Assembly: GCA_903899985.1 (NCBI GenBank)
Contig: CAIULL010000295.1
Location: forward strand, 1 to 49,930
DNA length: 49,930 nucleotides
Direction: 5' to 3'
Origin: an uncultured Schlesneria sp.
GTDB lineage: Bacteria; Planctomycetota; Planctomycetia; Planctomycetales; Planctomycetaceae
The translations under genes and the position numbers were made by a program. Under the pieces are notes generated by a model that was given only the letters and a program-made list of their open reading frames with translations, was not told the DNA's origin and searched no databases. Below are positions 17,643 through 26,331 of this stretch, in pieces. Within the stretch, counting starts at the first letter, position 1, and each line of letters starts with the position of its first letter.

Positions 17643-18593
17643 TCATCTTCGGGCGATTCGGGTTCGGCTGTTGCCTCGGGTCTGCATGCGGACGCGAATG
17701 ATCTCGGGCAGTGCTGTTTCCAGCGGTGTGTCTGTACTCATCCGATGGTAGACCAGGCCCAGTCTGGCACAAATCCCCTCGATCGATTTCAGGTGTTCTC
17801 CAAACCGTGACAGGTATTCTTTTCGAATCGCTGCAGGATCGACGTAAAGCCGACGATCGGTCTCAAGATCGACGAACAGCTCCGGGGCGCCGAATTGAAA
17901 CTGAAGCTCTTCGGGGTCGAGGACATGAAAGACGACCACATCCTGACCCCGGACGGTCAAGCTTCCCAGGCTGAGCTCCAACGTTTCCAGTGGAGCCAGC
18001 AGGTCGGAAATCAGAACCAGCATCCCACGCTTATTCAGACGTTCGGCAATTTGTTCCAGAGGCTTGGCGAGATGTGTTGTCGAGCCCTCGGCGTTTCTTT
18101 CCAGTGAAACCATCAATCGCCGCAGATGACCTGATCGAAACCGGGGTGGAATGAAATCTTCGATTTCGGCAGAAAACGTGGCCAGGCCGACCGCATCTCG
18201 TTGATTTGACAAGAAGTAGGCAAACGTCGCGGCGAGTGTCCTGGCATAGTCAGATTTCGTATAGCCGATCGAACCAAAGTTCATCGACTTGCTGGCGTCG
18301 AGAAGCAGCAGGCACCGCAGGTTGGTTTCGTCTTCGAAGCGTTTGATGTAGTAGCGGTCGGTCCGGGCAAACAGCTTCCAGTCGAGATGCCGCAGATCAT
18401 CCCCTTGCGTGTATTGACGATATTCCGTGAATTCGACCGAGAAGCCGTGATAGGGGCTTCGGTTTAACCCGGTCATGAATCCCTGCACGACATGTTTGGC
18501 TCGCAATTCGAGCGATTTCAATTGCATTAACGTGGCCGGGTCGATGTACCCTTCGGCTGGCTGGCTCGATTTGGCTGGAGCAGATGAATTCAA
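17643..18593 (-). CDS. DUF58 domain-containing protein (vWA-like)
   Basis: A 316-residue DUF58 protein. The family has a von Willebrand A-like fold and usually partners MoxR AAA+ ATPases in chaperone-like or cell-envelope functions. Family segments: YIDPATLMQLKSLELRAKHVVQGF near the start, FTEYRQYTQGDDLRHLDWK, YYIKRFEDETNLRCLLLLD and the MIDAS-like DASKSM. I prefer a TTG start at 18593 because gagg stands seven bases upstream and the upstream gene's stop (18613) is then 19 bases away; an ATG at 18680 would add 29 residues and overlap that gene. No MoxR gene is present. The upstream neighbour is instead a RAD55/KaiC-like ATPase. Confidence 0.85.
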   Translation of the reverse strand: MNSSAPAKSSQPAEGYIDPATLMQLKSLELRAKHVVQGFMTGLNRSPYHGFSVEFTEYRQYTQGDDLRHLDWKLFARTDRYYIKRFEDETNLRCLLLLDASKSMNFGSIGYTKSDYARTLAATFAYFLSNQRDAVGLATFSAEIEDFIPPRFRSGHLRRLMVSLERNAEGSTTHLAKPLEQIAERLNKRGMLVLISDLLAPLETLELSLGSLTVRGQDVVVFHVLDPEELQFQFGAPELFVDLETDRRLYVDPAAIRKEYLSRFGEHLKSIEGICARLGLVYHRMSTDTPLETALPEIIRVRMQTRGNSRTRIARR

Positions 18594-18612
18594 AATCAGA
18601 CCTCGTGTCGTG

Positions 18613-19503
18613 TTACGTCTTTGGAAAAACAATTCCCGAATCAACGATTTCGAACGGGACGATCCCGTCGTCGGCAGCACTTCCCCGGTGTTTGGCGATA
18701 TGCAGTGCCCGGCGCATGCGATTTCCCTCCCGGACTTTCCCCATCAGGATGATCGTATTCGCATTACAAAGTTCATCGCCGCTTTCGATCGGTCGGTTGA
18801 TCAGATCGTCCAGCCGAACTTCGTGCGATGTATACATCAACATGGTGGCCAGTTTGGTGTGATCGTAGGCATGTTGTTGAACGGTCGCTTCATTTGCGCG
18901 GAAGTTGACACGAAACAGGTCGCGAGCAACCCAGTCGTGGTCCTTATGCAGAATCTGGTGATAGATGTAGTCGAATAACTGGAATTGAAATGAATCGCTG
19001 GCACGATCGACCGGTTCAACGCCATCGATCACGGCTCGACGAACCCCATGAGCGAAGTTCCCGTAGAAGAAGGCGATTGCCTGATCGAGTTTCTTATTCA
19101 GTTCGGCTCGCCATTCGGCCCATTGTTCTTTATCAAGGTCTCGCATGGTCACTCGGCGGCCCGTGCGATCAAACACATGGAAGTAGTCGGTACGGATCTG
19201 TTCCCTGTTCCAGACATCTTCGGGTGCATTCGGTGCGTCCATCAGTCGCGATTTCAACGCCCATTCGAACATGCGTTGAGCATAATCGGCATGGTTCTGA
19301 GCGTCGCCGCGTGAGGTCATATCGAACAGGATGCCTCGTTCACCTTCCTGCTGCTTTCCCGCATTGGCGAATTGAAGTCCCAGCTGAGTCTTCCCGATCC
19401 CGGTTGCCCCCATCACCACGGTCAATGTTCCGGGGATCAGGCCACCTCCCAAAAGTTCGTCCAGAGCCGGGATACCCGTTGAGAATCGATCCGAATGCGC
19501 CAT
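18613..19503 (-). CDS. RAD55/KaiC-like RecA-superfamily ATPase
   Basis: A 296-residue single-domain RecA-fold ATPase. The N-terminus has the KaiC/RAD55 entry FSTGIPALDELLGGGLIPG, Walker A is GATGIGKT (about 32-39), and a Walker B-like strand RRAVIDGVEP lies in the middle. The C-terminal half is charged and contains no second KaiC domain. ATG 19503 begins MAHSDRFSTG; the upstream extension of the frame runs through a REP sequence and is not coding. The substrate or partner is unknown. It precedes the DUF58 gene by 19 bases, so an ATPase plus DUF58 operon is likely, taking the place of the more usual MoxR-DUF58 pair. Confidence 0.82.
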   Translation of the reverse strand: MAHSDRFSTGIPALDELLGGGLIPGTLTVVMGATGIGKTQLGLQFANAGKQQEGERGILFDMTSRGDAQNHADYAQRMFEWALKSRLMDAPNAPEDVWNREQIRTDYFHVFDRTGRRVTMRDLDKEQWAEWRAELNKKLDQAIAFFYGNFAHGVRRAVIDGVEPVDRASDSFQFQLFDYIYHQILHKDHDWVARDLFRVNFRANEATVQQHAYDHTKLATMLMYTSHEVRLDDLINRPIESGDELCNANTIILMGKVREGNRMRRALHIAKHRGSAADDGIVPFEIVDSGIVFPKT

Positions 19504-19615
19504 TGAAAACCCGTCGTATTGCTGTGGTAAGAGGTTCTTTACGAGATTGCCCGAGGCTGGACAGCGAGGAACACTGCCAGACACCCGGCAGATATTAGCA
19601 TCCCGCTGCAAAAGT

Positions 19616-19653
19616 CGGGAGGGCGAGGCTTCTGCCGAGCCGCGCAGTCGATG
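19616..19653 (+). repeat. REP sequence, dispersed copy
   Basis: Same unit as at 16825 but with ggcttctgccgagcc in the hairpin, so one stem pair becomes G-T. Similarity to the left RAYT flank continues weakly for about 25 bases downstream (cctgcttcgcgg...gcggaaccc). It lies upstream of the RAD55-like gene, about 2 kb from the RAYT. Confidence 0.8.
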
Positions 19654-19769
19654 CTGGACCTGCTTCGCGGAACTGCGGAACCCACTTCCTCCCGATGTTG
19701 CCAGTTCCTTGCAAGACATTCAGGTTACCGGGAACGCACTGCCTTGATGAGGCGTCTGAGAAACTTTCT

Positions 19770-20063
19770 TTAAACTGTTTTCTCTCCGCCATCGCTGAAA
19801 TCCACGATGACACTTTTCTCGGTATCGTCATAAGACAGATTCGTATCAATTCGTGCTGCAACGTGTTTGACGCTACTGATTCCGATGTGATACCGTTTCG
19901 TATCCTTTTCGATCACCACCAGTCGCTCTGCGGCAGCTTCCCTCAGGATATCCGCAGGTTTTCGGCTTTCTGCCGATGTATGAATCGTTTGAAAAAGTTG
20001 CTTGAAGCACGAGCCCTGAGCCATCCCCGAATCGATTGTTTTCCCGAAATAGGCGACTTCCAT
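19770..20063 (-). CDS. Small conserved-looking hypothetical protein
   Basis: A possible 97-residue protein (84 residues if ATG 20024 is used). I do not recognise a family, but the composition is protein-like: a helical first half (QLFQTIHTSAESRKPADI), then alternating hydrophobic strands (RLVVIEKDTKRYHIGIS, SVIVDFSDGGEK). No strong ribosome site is visible for either ATG. The longer form begins on top of the start codon of the divergent surface-protein gene (20062), so the two starts face each other with a 2-base overlap. It could still be a spurious frame. Confidence 0.45.
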   Translation of the reverse strand: MEVAYFGKTIDSGMAQGSCFKQLFQTIHTSAESRKPADILREAAAERLVVIEKDTKRYHIGISSVKHVAARIDTNLSYDDTEKSVIVDFSDGGEKTV

Positions 20064-23000
20064 GCGAACGCGATCGTGGCTGCGGAATCTATGGCATTCA
20101 CTCGGAATCCAATCCAGTCGCGTTGATCGATCCCAAACGAAAGCCCGACGGCGTCGAACCCGACAGTCGGTTGAAGCGCTCGAGTCGCGGATGCTGCTGA
20201 CGGCACCGACCGTCGCCTCGGTCAACCTCGCCGGTGGGGCTGTGACGAACGCGACGACGACGAGTTGGACTGCGACATTCAGCCAGGCGGTGTCGGGGGT
20301 CGATCCAACGGATTTTCAACTGGCAGAGACAGGAACGGTTGGAGCGACCCTGACCCAGGTGACCCCGGTTAGCAGTTCGGTCTATACCGTCACTGTCAGC
20401 GGCATCACCGGAAACGGCACGTTAGGGCTGAATCTGATTAATGACGGATCGATCAATACTTCGGGAACGGCATTAAGCGGTGGAACATTCACCGGCCAGA
20501 TCGAAACCATCGATCACGTCGCACCATTTGTTCAATCGATCAATCGCACGAATCCATCCAGCGCCACGACATCGACAAACTCCGTCACGTTTACCGCGAC
20601 GTTCAGCGAGTCGGTGACGGGTGTCACCTCAAACGCATTTACCTTGACGGAAACGGGAGGCGTTACTGCATCATCTCCCACTGTCACGCCGGTCAATGCA
20701 TCGGTCTATACGGTGACTGTGAGCGGGATCACTGGCACAGGGACACTGGGGCTGAATCTGGTCGATACGAACGTCATCAAGGACACGGCAGGAAACACGC
20801 TTGTCACCTCCAGCGTGGCAGCCAGCTTTGCCACCCAGGCGACGTTCGCCACGGGGGCGGGGCCATTTTCAGCAACGCTGGGTGATGTGAACAGCGACGG
20901 CAAGCCTGACCTGGTCGTCACGAACCAAAGCAGCACCACAGCCAGTGTGTTGCTTGGTAACGGAGATGGCACGTTCCAGTCCCAGGCCACTTTTCCGATC
21001 GGGCCGAATCCGACCGCTGCAACCCTGGCGGACGTGAACGGAGACGGCAAACTCGACATTCTCGTTCCCAGTGCCAACAACAATAACGTGAGTGTCTTGC
21101 TGGGAAACGGAAACGGGACGTTCCAGGCTCAGCTGACCTTTGCCACGGGAACCCAGCCGACTTCGGTGGCCGCGGCGGATCTGAACGGCGACGGGAAGAA
21201 AGATCTCGTTGTCACGAACTATCAAAGCAATACCGTCAGCGTATTGCTCGGTAACGGAAATGGGACGTTTACGACTCAGACAACCTACGCCACTGGTTCG
21301 TCACCAAATGCCGTAGCAATCGGAGATCTGAACGGGGACGGAATCCCGGATCTCATCGTTTCGAATGAAGTCAGCAACACCGTGAGCGTACTGATGGGGA
21401 ATGGAAACGGGACGTTCCAGGCTCAACAGACATTTGCCACGGGGACACAGCCAATGTCCGTGGCGTTGACAGATATCAACAGGGATGGCAAGCCTGATCT
21501 CGTGGTGGCGAACTTTGGCAGCAATAACGTGGGCGTGTTGCTGGGCAACGGAAACGGAACGTTTCAGTCCCAACTCACTCTCGCCACAGGATCGGGACCC
21601 GAATCTGTGGCAGTGGGGGACATGAACGGCGACGGAATCCCTGACCTTGTCGTCGCCAATCGATTAAGCGATTCTGTCAGTGTCCTCTTGCGGAACGGAA
21701 GTGGGTTCCTGCCTCAAACCACTTTCGCGACCGGCCATAATCCAAGCTCGGTCTCGCTGGCGGATGTGAACGGAGATGGCAGGCTCGATATCGCGGTCTC
21801 CAATTACGGCAGCAATACCGCGAGCGTGTTGCTGGCGAACGGAAATGGCAACTTCACAGGTCAGGTCTATACATTGGTGGCAGGCGCCGCCATCACGTCG
21901 CCGACCAGCACCAATCTGGCCAGCACCTCAGCAACGCTGGGTGGCAATGTCACCAGCGACGGCGGTAACGTGATCACTGAACGTGGAGTTGTTTACGCCC
22001 TGACGAGCGTCAATCCAAACCCTCAAATCGGGGGCACGGGAGTCACCAAAGTTCCGACGACCGGCACGACAGGGGTTTTCACAACAAACGTCAGTAATCT
22101 GACTCCCGGTGCCGTTTATTCCTTCTCTGCTTACGCAACAAACAGCGTCGGTACGACATACACATCGCCTGTTTCAATCTTCTCCACACCCACTGTGAAT
22201 CCTCCGTCCGTTTCAGGTGTGTCTGATCCGTCCGGTAACCCGCTTGCCGCGGGAGGCACGCTGGCGTCACCCCCGAATTCGTTATCCGTCGCGTTTACTG
22301 ATAACATGAATACCGCCTCAGGCGGCGCCAACAGCGTGACCAATCCATCGAACTGGTTGCTGTTCCGTTACGGAATTGATGTCTCAAACCAGCTGACGTC
22401 AATCGCGTTCGCGTTGAACCCGACGAGCCTCCAATATGTTGCGACACTCTCGTTTGCGACGCCGTTAATTCAAGGTGGATATCAACTGATCGCGCGGCAG
22501 GCGATCCAGGACGTGAGCGGCAGGTCGTTGAGCGGATCGGGTGGTACGTCGCCAAATGATTTCCGACTGAACTTCTATGTCGCGCAAACTGTGGGTGTCA
22601 CGACCGATATCGCCCCCTATCTCTACAACGTTGAACCATCGTCGCTGGTTGCGACCGCGTCTCTCGCGAGCCCCGTGACCTCATCGCTCTACGTCTTTGA
22701 CGCCGATACGCTGAACTGGGCCTCGGCCACTGTTCAGATCGGGATTAACTATCAATCCGGCGAAGACGTTCTCAGCTTCTCGAATACCGCCACGCCGAAT
22801 ATTACGGCATCTTGGAATGCCGCCACGGGGACGCTAACGCTCAGCGGGTCCGATACGGTGTCCGACTACCGGACCGCCTTGCACAACGTGACCTATACCG
22901 ACACAAGCGCGACGCCTGACACCGCATTGACCCGGACGATCTATTTCGAGGCCAACGACGGACTGTTACTCAGCAATGTGGTGTCCCGGGATGTCAACGT

Positions 23001-24234
23001 TCTGGGCTCCAGCATTCCTGCAGTCCTTTCGGGAGTCAACGGTACGGGAACATTCTTCCAGGGCTATCCTGCCATCGCGCTCGCTGCAAACCTGGTTATC
23101 ACTGATCCGAACACGGTGAATCTTTCCAGCGCGACAGTTTCGTTCACCAACTGGCAGGGCGAAGACCGTCTCGACTTCAATAATATTTTCGCCGATCAGC
23201 ATACATTTACTCAGGATCTGACCGCTCACACGGCGACCTTCACCATTACGGGTGCCGATCTGGTTGATCATTATCAGACTTTGCTGCGATCTGTGATCTA
23301 CTGGGATGTCAGCGGTAATCCGGTGACGACCCCTCGTGTGGCGAATTTTTCCGTGACTGACGGACTTTCGACCAGCAACACCGTGACACGGAATACGATT
23401 GTCTCGGCCGTGAATCAGGCACCAACGCTGACATCGATCGAGACGAGTTCATTGTTCAGCAAGGCAAACGATCCGGCATATCCCCCTCAACCGATCTCAA
23501 ACACGTTGCTCGTCGGCGACCCCGACAGCAACAACCTGACGAAGGCGACGGTCCAGATCACCTCTGGCTATGAAAACGACGCCAACGGAACGGATCTCCT
23601 GGCTTTCACGAACCAGCTGGGAATCATGGGTTCGTTTAATGCCGCAACCGGAACGCTGACACTTTCGGGGTCAAGCGCTGTTGGCAATTACCGCACGGCC
23701 CTGCGATCGGTCACGTTCAGCACATCAGGCACTGCCCCGAGCACAGCGACCCGAACCCTGACAATTTATGCCACTGACGACTACACTCCCACGCCAGCGA
23801 CCAGCCTGTCCGCCACGCGAACGGTAACCGTTCAGACAACGAATCTTCCTCCGGCGCTATCCGGTGTTCCCAATTCACCCCTGGCCTACGTGCGGAATGC
23901 GACTGCAGCAGCGATTTCGCCAAGTGCCCTGATCTACGATCCTGACAGCATCAATCTGGCCAGTGCCACGATTCAGGTCACCGGCAATTATCAAGCTGGG
24001 CTGGACCTACTGGCCGCGACGGTTGTTTCAGGGATCACCCAGAATTTCAATGCCGCAACTGGAACGCTAACCCTTTCGGGGCTTTCATCGCTGGCGAATT
24101 ATCAGACCGTGCTTCAATCGGTAACGTTCTACACGACGAGCGCAGCAAACACGCTGTCGCGAATGATCGGTGTCACGCTGAACGATGGTCTGGCGAACAG
24201 CACAACGGTTTCGCGGGGAGTAACATTGAGTTAA
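20062..24234 (+). CDS. Giant planctomycete surface protein with Ig-like, FG-GAP and cadherin-like repeats
   Basis: A 1390-residue exported protein. Residues 36-50 hold the planctomycete extracellular signature VEALESRMLLTAP after an arginine-rich segment, the usual N-terminus of cell-surface proteins in this phylum. Then come two Ig/SwmB-like domains (about 46-255), seven FG-GAP/VCBS-type repeats of about 50 residues (260-602) with calcium-loop motifs such as DVNGDGKLD and GNGNGTFQ, a fibronectin III-like domain (608-712), a Big_5-like domain (713-845) and four cadherin-like repeats of about 135 residues (846-1390). It probably forms a calcium-stabilised adhesin or outer coat. It ends abruptly after the last repeat with no dockerin, PEP-CTERM or membrane anchor, and debris of another gene starts about five bases later, so C-terminal truncation is possible. 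ATG 20062 has only a weak site (aggcg). Confidence 0.88.
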   Translation: MRTRSWLRNLWHSLGIQSSRVDRSQTKARRRRTRQSVEALESRMLLTAPTVASVNLAGGAVTNATTTSWTATFSQAVSGVDPTDFQLAETGTVGATLTQVTPVSSSVYTVTVSGITGNGTLGLNLINDGSINTSGTALSGGTFTGQIETIDHVAPFVQSINRTNPSSATTSTNSVTFTATFSESVTGVTSNAFTLTETGGVTASSPTVTPVNASVYTVTVSGITGTGTLGLNLVDTNVIKDTAGNTLVTSSVAASFATQATFATGAGPFSATLGDVNSDGKPDLVVTNQSSTTASVLLGNGDGTFQSQATFPIGPNPTAATLADVNGDGKLDILVPSANNNNVSVLLGNGNGTFQAQLTFATGTQPTSVAAADLNGDGKKDLVVTNYQSNTVSVLLGNGNGTFTTQTTYATGSSPNAVAIGDLNGDGIPDLIVSNEVSNTVSVLMGNGNGTFQAQQTFATGTQPMSVALTDINRDGKPDLVVANFGSNNVGVLLGNGNGTFQSQLTLATGSGPESVAVGDMNGDGIPDLVVANRLSDSVSVLLRNGSGFLPQTTFATGHNPSSVSLADVNGDGRLDIAVSNYGSNTASVLLANGNGNFTGQVYTLVAGAAITSPTSTNLASTSATLGGNVTSDGGNVITERGVVYALTSVNPNPQIGGTGVTKVPTTGTTGVFTTNVSNLTPGAVYSFSAYATNSVGTTYTSPVSIFSTPTVNPPSVSGVSDPSGNPLAAGGTLASPPNSLSVAFTDNMNTASGGANSVTNPSNWLLFRYGIDVSNQLTSIAFALNPTSLQYVATLSFATPLIQGGYQLIARQAIQDVSGRSLSGSGGTSPNDFRLNFYVAQTVGVTTDIAPYLYNVEPSSLVATASLASPVTSSLYVFDADTLNWASATVQIGINYQSGEDVLSFSNTATPNITASWNAATGTLTLSGSDTVSDYRTALHNVTYTDTSATPDTALTRTIYFEANDGLLLSNVVSRDVNVLGSSIPAVLSGVNGTGTFFQGYPAIALAANLVITDPNTVNLSSATVSFTNWQGEDRLDFNNIFADQHTFTQDLTAHTATFTITGADLVDHYQTLLRSVIYWDVSGNPVTTPRVANFSVTDGLSTSNTVTRNTIVSAVNQAPTLTSIETSSLFSKANDPAYPPQPISNTLLVGDPDSNNLTKATVQITSGYENDANGTDLLAFTNQLGIMGSFNAATGTLTLSGSSAVGNYRTALRSVTFSTSGTAPSTATRTLTIYATDDYTPTPATSLSATRTVTVQTTNLPPALSGVPNSPLAYVRNATAAAISPSALIYDPDSINLASATIQVTGNYQAGLDLLAATVVSGITQNFNAATGTLTLSGLSSLANYQTVLQSVTFYTTSAANTLSRMIGVTLNDGLANSTTVSRGVTLS

Positions 24235-24239
24235 TCCGA

Positions 24240-24530
24240 TTTTCGCATTTCGTGCAGTACGCTCCAATTCGACCTGCGGATCGTTAAACTTCACCCCGTC
24301 GGCAAAGACGGCATGATTGAGGCAGGTCAATTTTTTGTCATGTGCGATGCTGCGCGCGGCAAATTCTCTGGTTGACGCGCTGTGATTGACCAGCTTTCGG
24401 TCAACAATGCTTTGAGCAAAGTCTTTCACCGGACCTTCCTGCGGTACTCAGGTAATGCAGGATTGCGAGTTCGCTGACTGACTCATCGTTGGCTCCCCAG
24501 TCGTTATGTTGAGATGTGGGAGTGTGAGGC
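24240..24530 (-). pseudogene. Probable decayed gene fragment
   Basis: On the minus strand, 24240-24447 translates to a protein-like stretch (VKDFAQSIVDRKLVNHSAST... ending FADGVKFNDPQVELERTAR), and 24445-24530 in another frame gives HNDWGANDESVSELAILHYL. Together they read like one protein with a frameshift near 24440, cut off at about 24240 where the surface-protein gene ends. I do not recognise the family. No start, ribosome site or intact ORF is visible. This is an inference from composition only. Confidence 0.35.
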
Positions 24531-25080
24531 CTCTACCGATTTTAGTGGCGGCACAACTGCTAACGCGTCACAGAGGGGTGTTGTCGCAGTCGCTTGCTGA
24601 GCGAGTACGCACCTTCGGGTTGTCTCAAAACGAGTTCAACTCCTGGGTTGGGATTCCAAAGGCTAACCAGAAATCCCGTATCCACAGCTTACTGGTCTGG
24701 ACCCATCGGCGAAGGGTGATTTCTCGATTTGCAAGCGGTTTTCTGCGGCGACGCGTACTTGACCTCGCTTTTTTGTGTTCGCGAGTGGCTTAGCATCTCT
24801 ATCCAACTAATGCCAGTTGTATGGGATCTCAGGATTGTTCGCATTTTATTCCGAACAGTCATTGCCGTTTGCCAGCCCTTCCTGAATCTACGCAATTAAA
24901 TTCAGATTTCATTCGGTGAGGACGATTCTTTACGTGACAACACTGAAGCGTCGAATGGCCAAGTCTCGGGGTGCATCGACAAGGTACGACCCTCTAACAC
25001 TCGTGTTTCTGGACGTTAGTCTGAGAATTTCAAATCTGGTTTTTTGGAAACTGTGGCACCTACTTTAGAAAGTGACTTCG
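24531..25080. other. Intergenic region before the PEP-CTERM gene
   Basis: About 550 bases with no credible gene; a plus-strand frame at 24506-24793 has no family resemblance or ribosome site. It presumably contains the promoter of the PEP-CTERM gene, but no clear hexamer pair was found. Confidence 0.4.
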
Positions 25081-25869
25081 ATGATTCTGGCCTCTCATTT
25101 CAAACGGTTCTTTCGGGCAGCGGTTCTGTCAACTGTCGCGCTGGCATGGCAAGGTTCGGCCTTTGCCGGTCCCATCGCAATTCAAGCTCCTAGTGGGCTT
25201 CATGCAGGTGATCAGTTCCGCATCATTTTCGTGACGCCCGACGTCGTCAACGCGGTGTCAAACAACATCACCACGTACGATAACTTCGTCAACACGGAAG
25301 CCGCCGGCGCGACCTACAACGGTCAAACGATTCACTGGTCCGCTGTCGGTTCGACAGACGCAGTCGACGCGAAAGTCCATATTGGACAAACCGGCGCTGC
25401 TGTTTACATGGCTAACGGTACCGAAGTGTCGACTTCGGACAACAGCACAGGCTTGTGGTCCGGCGGTGACCTGCTCGCTCAACCGACTCAGGATCTTGCT
25501 GGTAATTCTTATACCTCGGGAGTGGTTTGGACCGGTACAAGCGGAATCGGCACCGAGTATAACACGGCTGTTCCCGGCCAAGGGACTGTCTACTGGGGTT
25601 TGGGTGCGACCAACAACGTTACAGACAAGGGCACGACCTACATCAATAACGTCGAAGTCGGAAGCTTGCATGCGACCGTCGGTAGCTATGACTGGATTTC
25701 GCTCGGCTTTGGTGTCGGCCTTGCCCCACGAACGAACTCCTACCAGGTCTACGGGATCTCGGATGTCCTGACCGTTCCCGCCGCTGTGCCTGAACCCTCG
25801 ACATTCCTGATTTCAGGTTTGGGAATTGTCGCGATTGGCGTTGCCAAGCGATTTCGCAAGAAGATCTGA
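25081..25869 (+). CDS. PEP-CTERM sorting domain protein
   Basis: A 262-residue exported protein. The N-terminus is a signal peptide (FFRAAVLSTVALAWQGSAFA, cleavage after AFA). The C-terminus has the full PEP-CTERM tripartite signal: VPEPST, a hydrophobic helix (FLISGLGIVAIGVA) and the basic KRFRKKI tail, which directs processing by exosortase and delivery to the cell surface or extracellular matrix. The mature part is rich in Gly, Thr, Asn and Ser and probably beta-structured; no catalytic motif is visible. I chose ATG 25081; an in-frame GTG at 25072 is possible. A strong terminator follows. No exosortase gene is in the window. Confidence 0.88.
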   Translation: MILASHFKRFFRAAVLSTVALAWQGSAFAGPIAIQAPSGLHAGDQFRIIFVTPDVVNAVSNNITTYDNFVNTEAAGATYNGQTIHWSAVGSTDAVDAKVHIGQTGAAVYMANGTEVSTSDNSTGLWSGGDLLAQPTQDLAGNSYTSGVVWTGTSGIGTEYNTAVPGQGTVYWGLGATNNVTDKGTTYINNVEVGSLHATVGSYDWISLGFGVGLAPRTNSYQVYGISDVLTVPAAVPEPSTFLISGLGIVAIGVAKRFRKKI

Positions 25870-25942
25870 TTCTTGCTGATCAACGTATCTGAAGACTAAC
25901 GTCAATCAATCTTCCGAAGTTCGTTAGTCATGAAATAAAAGA

Positions 25943-25976
25943 AGCGTGCCGTTCAAACGGCACGCTTTTTTCTTTT
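25943..25976 (+). terminator. Rho-independent terminator after the PEP-CTERM gene
   Basis: A perfect 11-bp stem, aagcgtgccgt (25943-25953) with acggcacgctt (25958-25968), and a tcaa loop, followed by a run of T residues broken by one C. It lies 74 bases past the stop. This is the clearest intrinsic terminator in the window. Confidence 0.92.
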
Positions 25977-26331
25977 AACCCCTGTCGTCGATCTGCCCGA
26001 CGCAAAAGCAATCGGCCTTTTGCAGCGAAATAGATCCTGCGTATGAGATTCAGCCTGACGGTTCTGTGGACGCTTCAAGCCCGCACGGGAGGGTGTGCCG
26101 CACGGAGAAAGGTCGTGTTTCAGCTTGTGGGGTATCGCTTGAGTTCTTCGCAAACCGAAAGGCACATACTTCCTTTCCGGCGTCGTTATTCACTTGGCAC
26201 GGAACTGGCGACGGCTTCATGCCGCGGCATTTTTTTACCCTGACCGTTGCACCTTCGGCGAACATTCGTATGTTGCATGTGCCTAAAGCGCAATTCTGCA
26301 TTGCACGGTTGATAAAAGGAACGTGATCGTG
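25977..26331. other. Intergenic region, nothing recognised
   Basis: About 355 bases between the terminator and the SGNH-like gene. Several short frames overlap each other on both strands and none resembles a family. No repeat of the window's families was found. Confidence 0.4.

Noticed and set aside
20839-21867. Regular repeats that might suggest a CRISPR array
   Set aside because: The repeats are about 150 bases, in frame, and encode FG-GAP units of a surface protein; there are no unique spacers or cas genes.
24506-24793. Plus-strand frame of 95 codons upstream of the PEP-CTERM gene
   Set aside because: No ribosome site or family resemblance; its first part is antisense to the better-looking debris on the minus strand.
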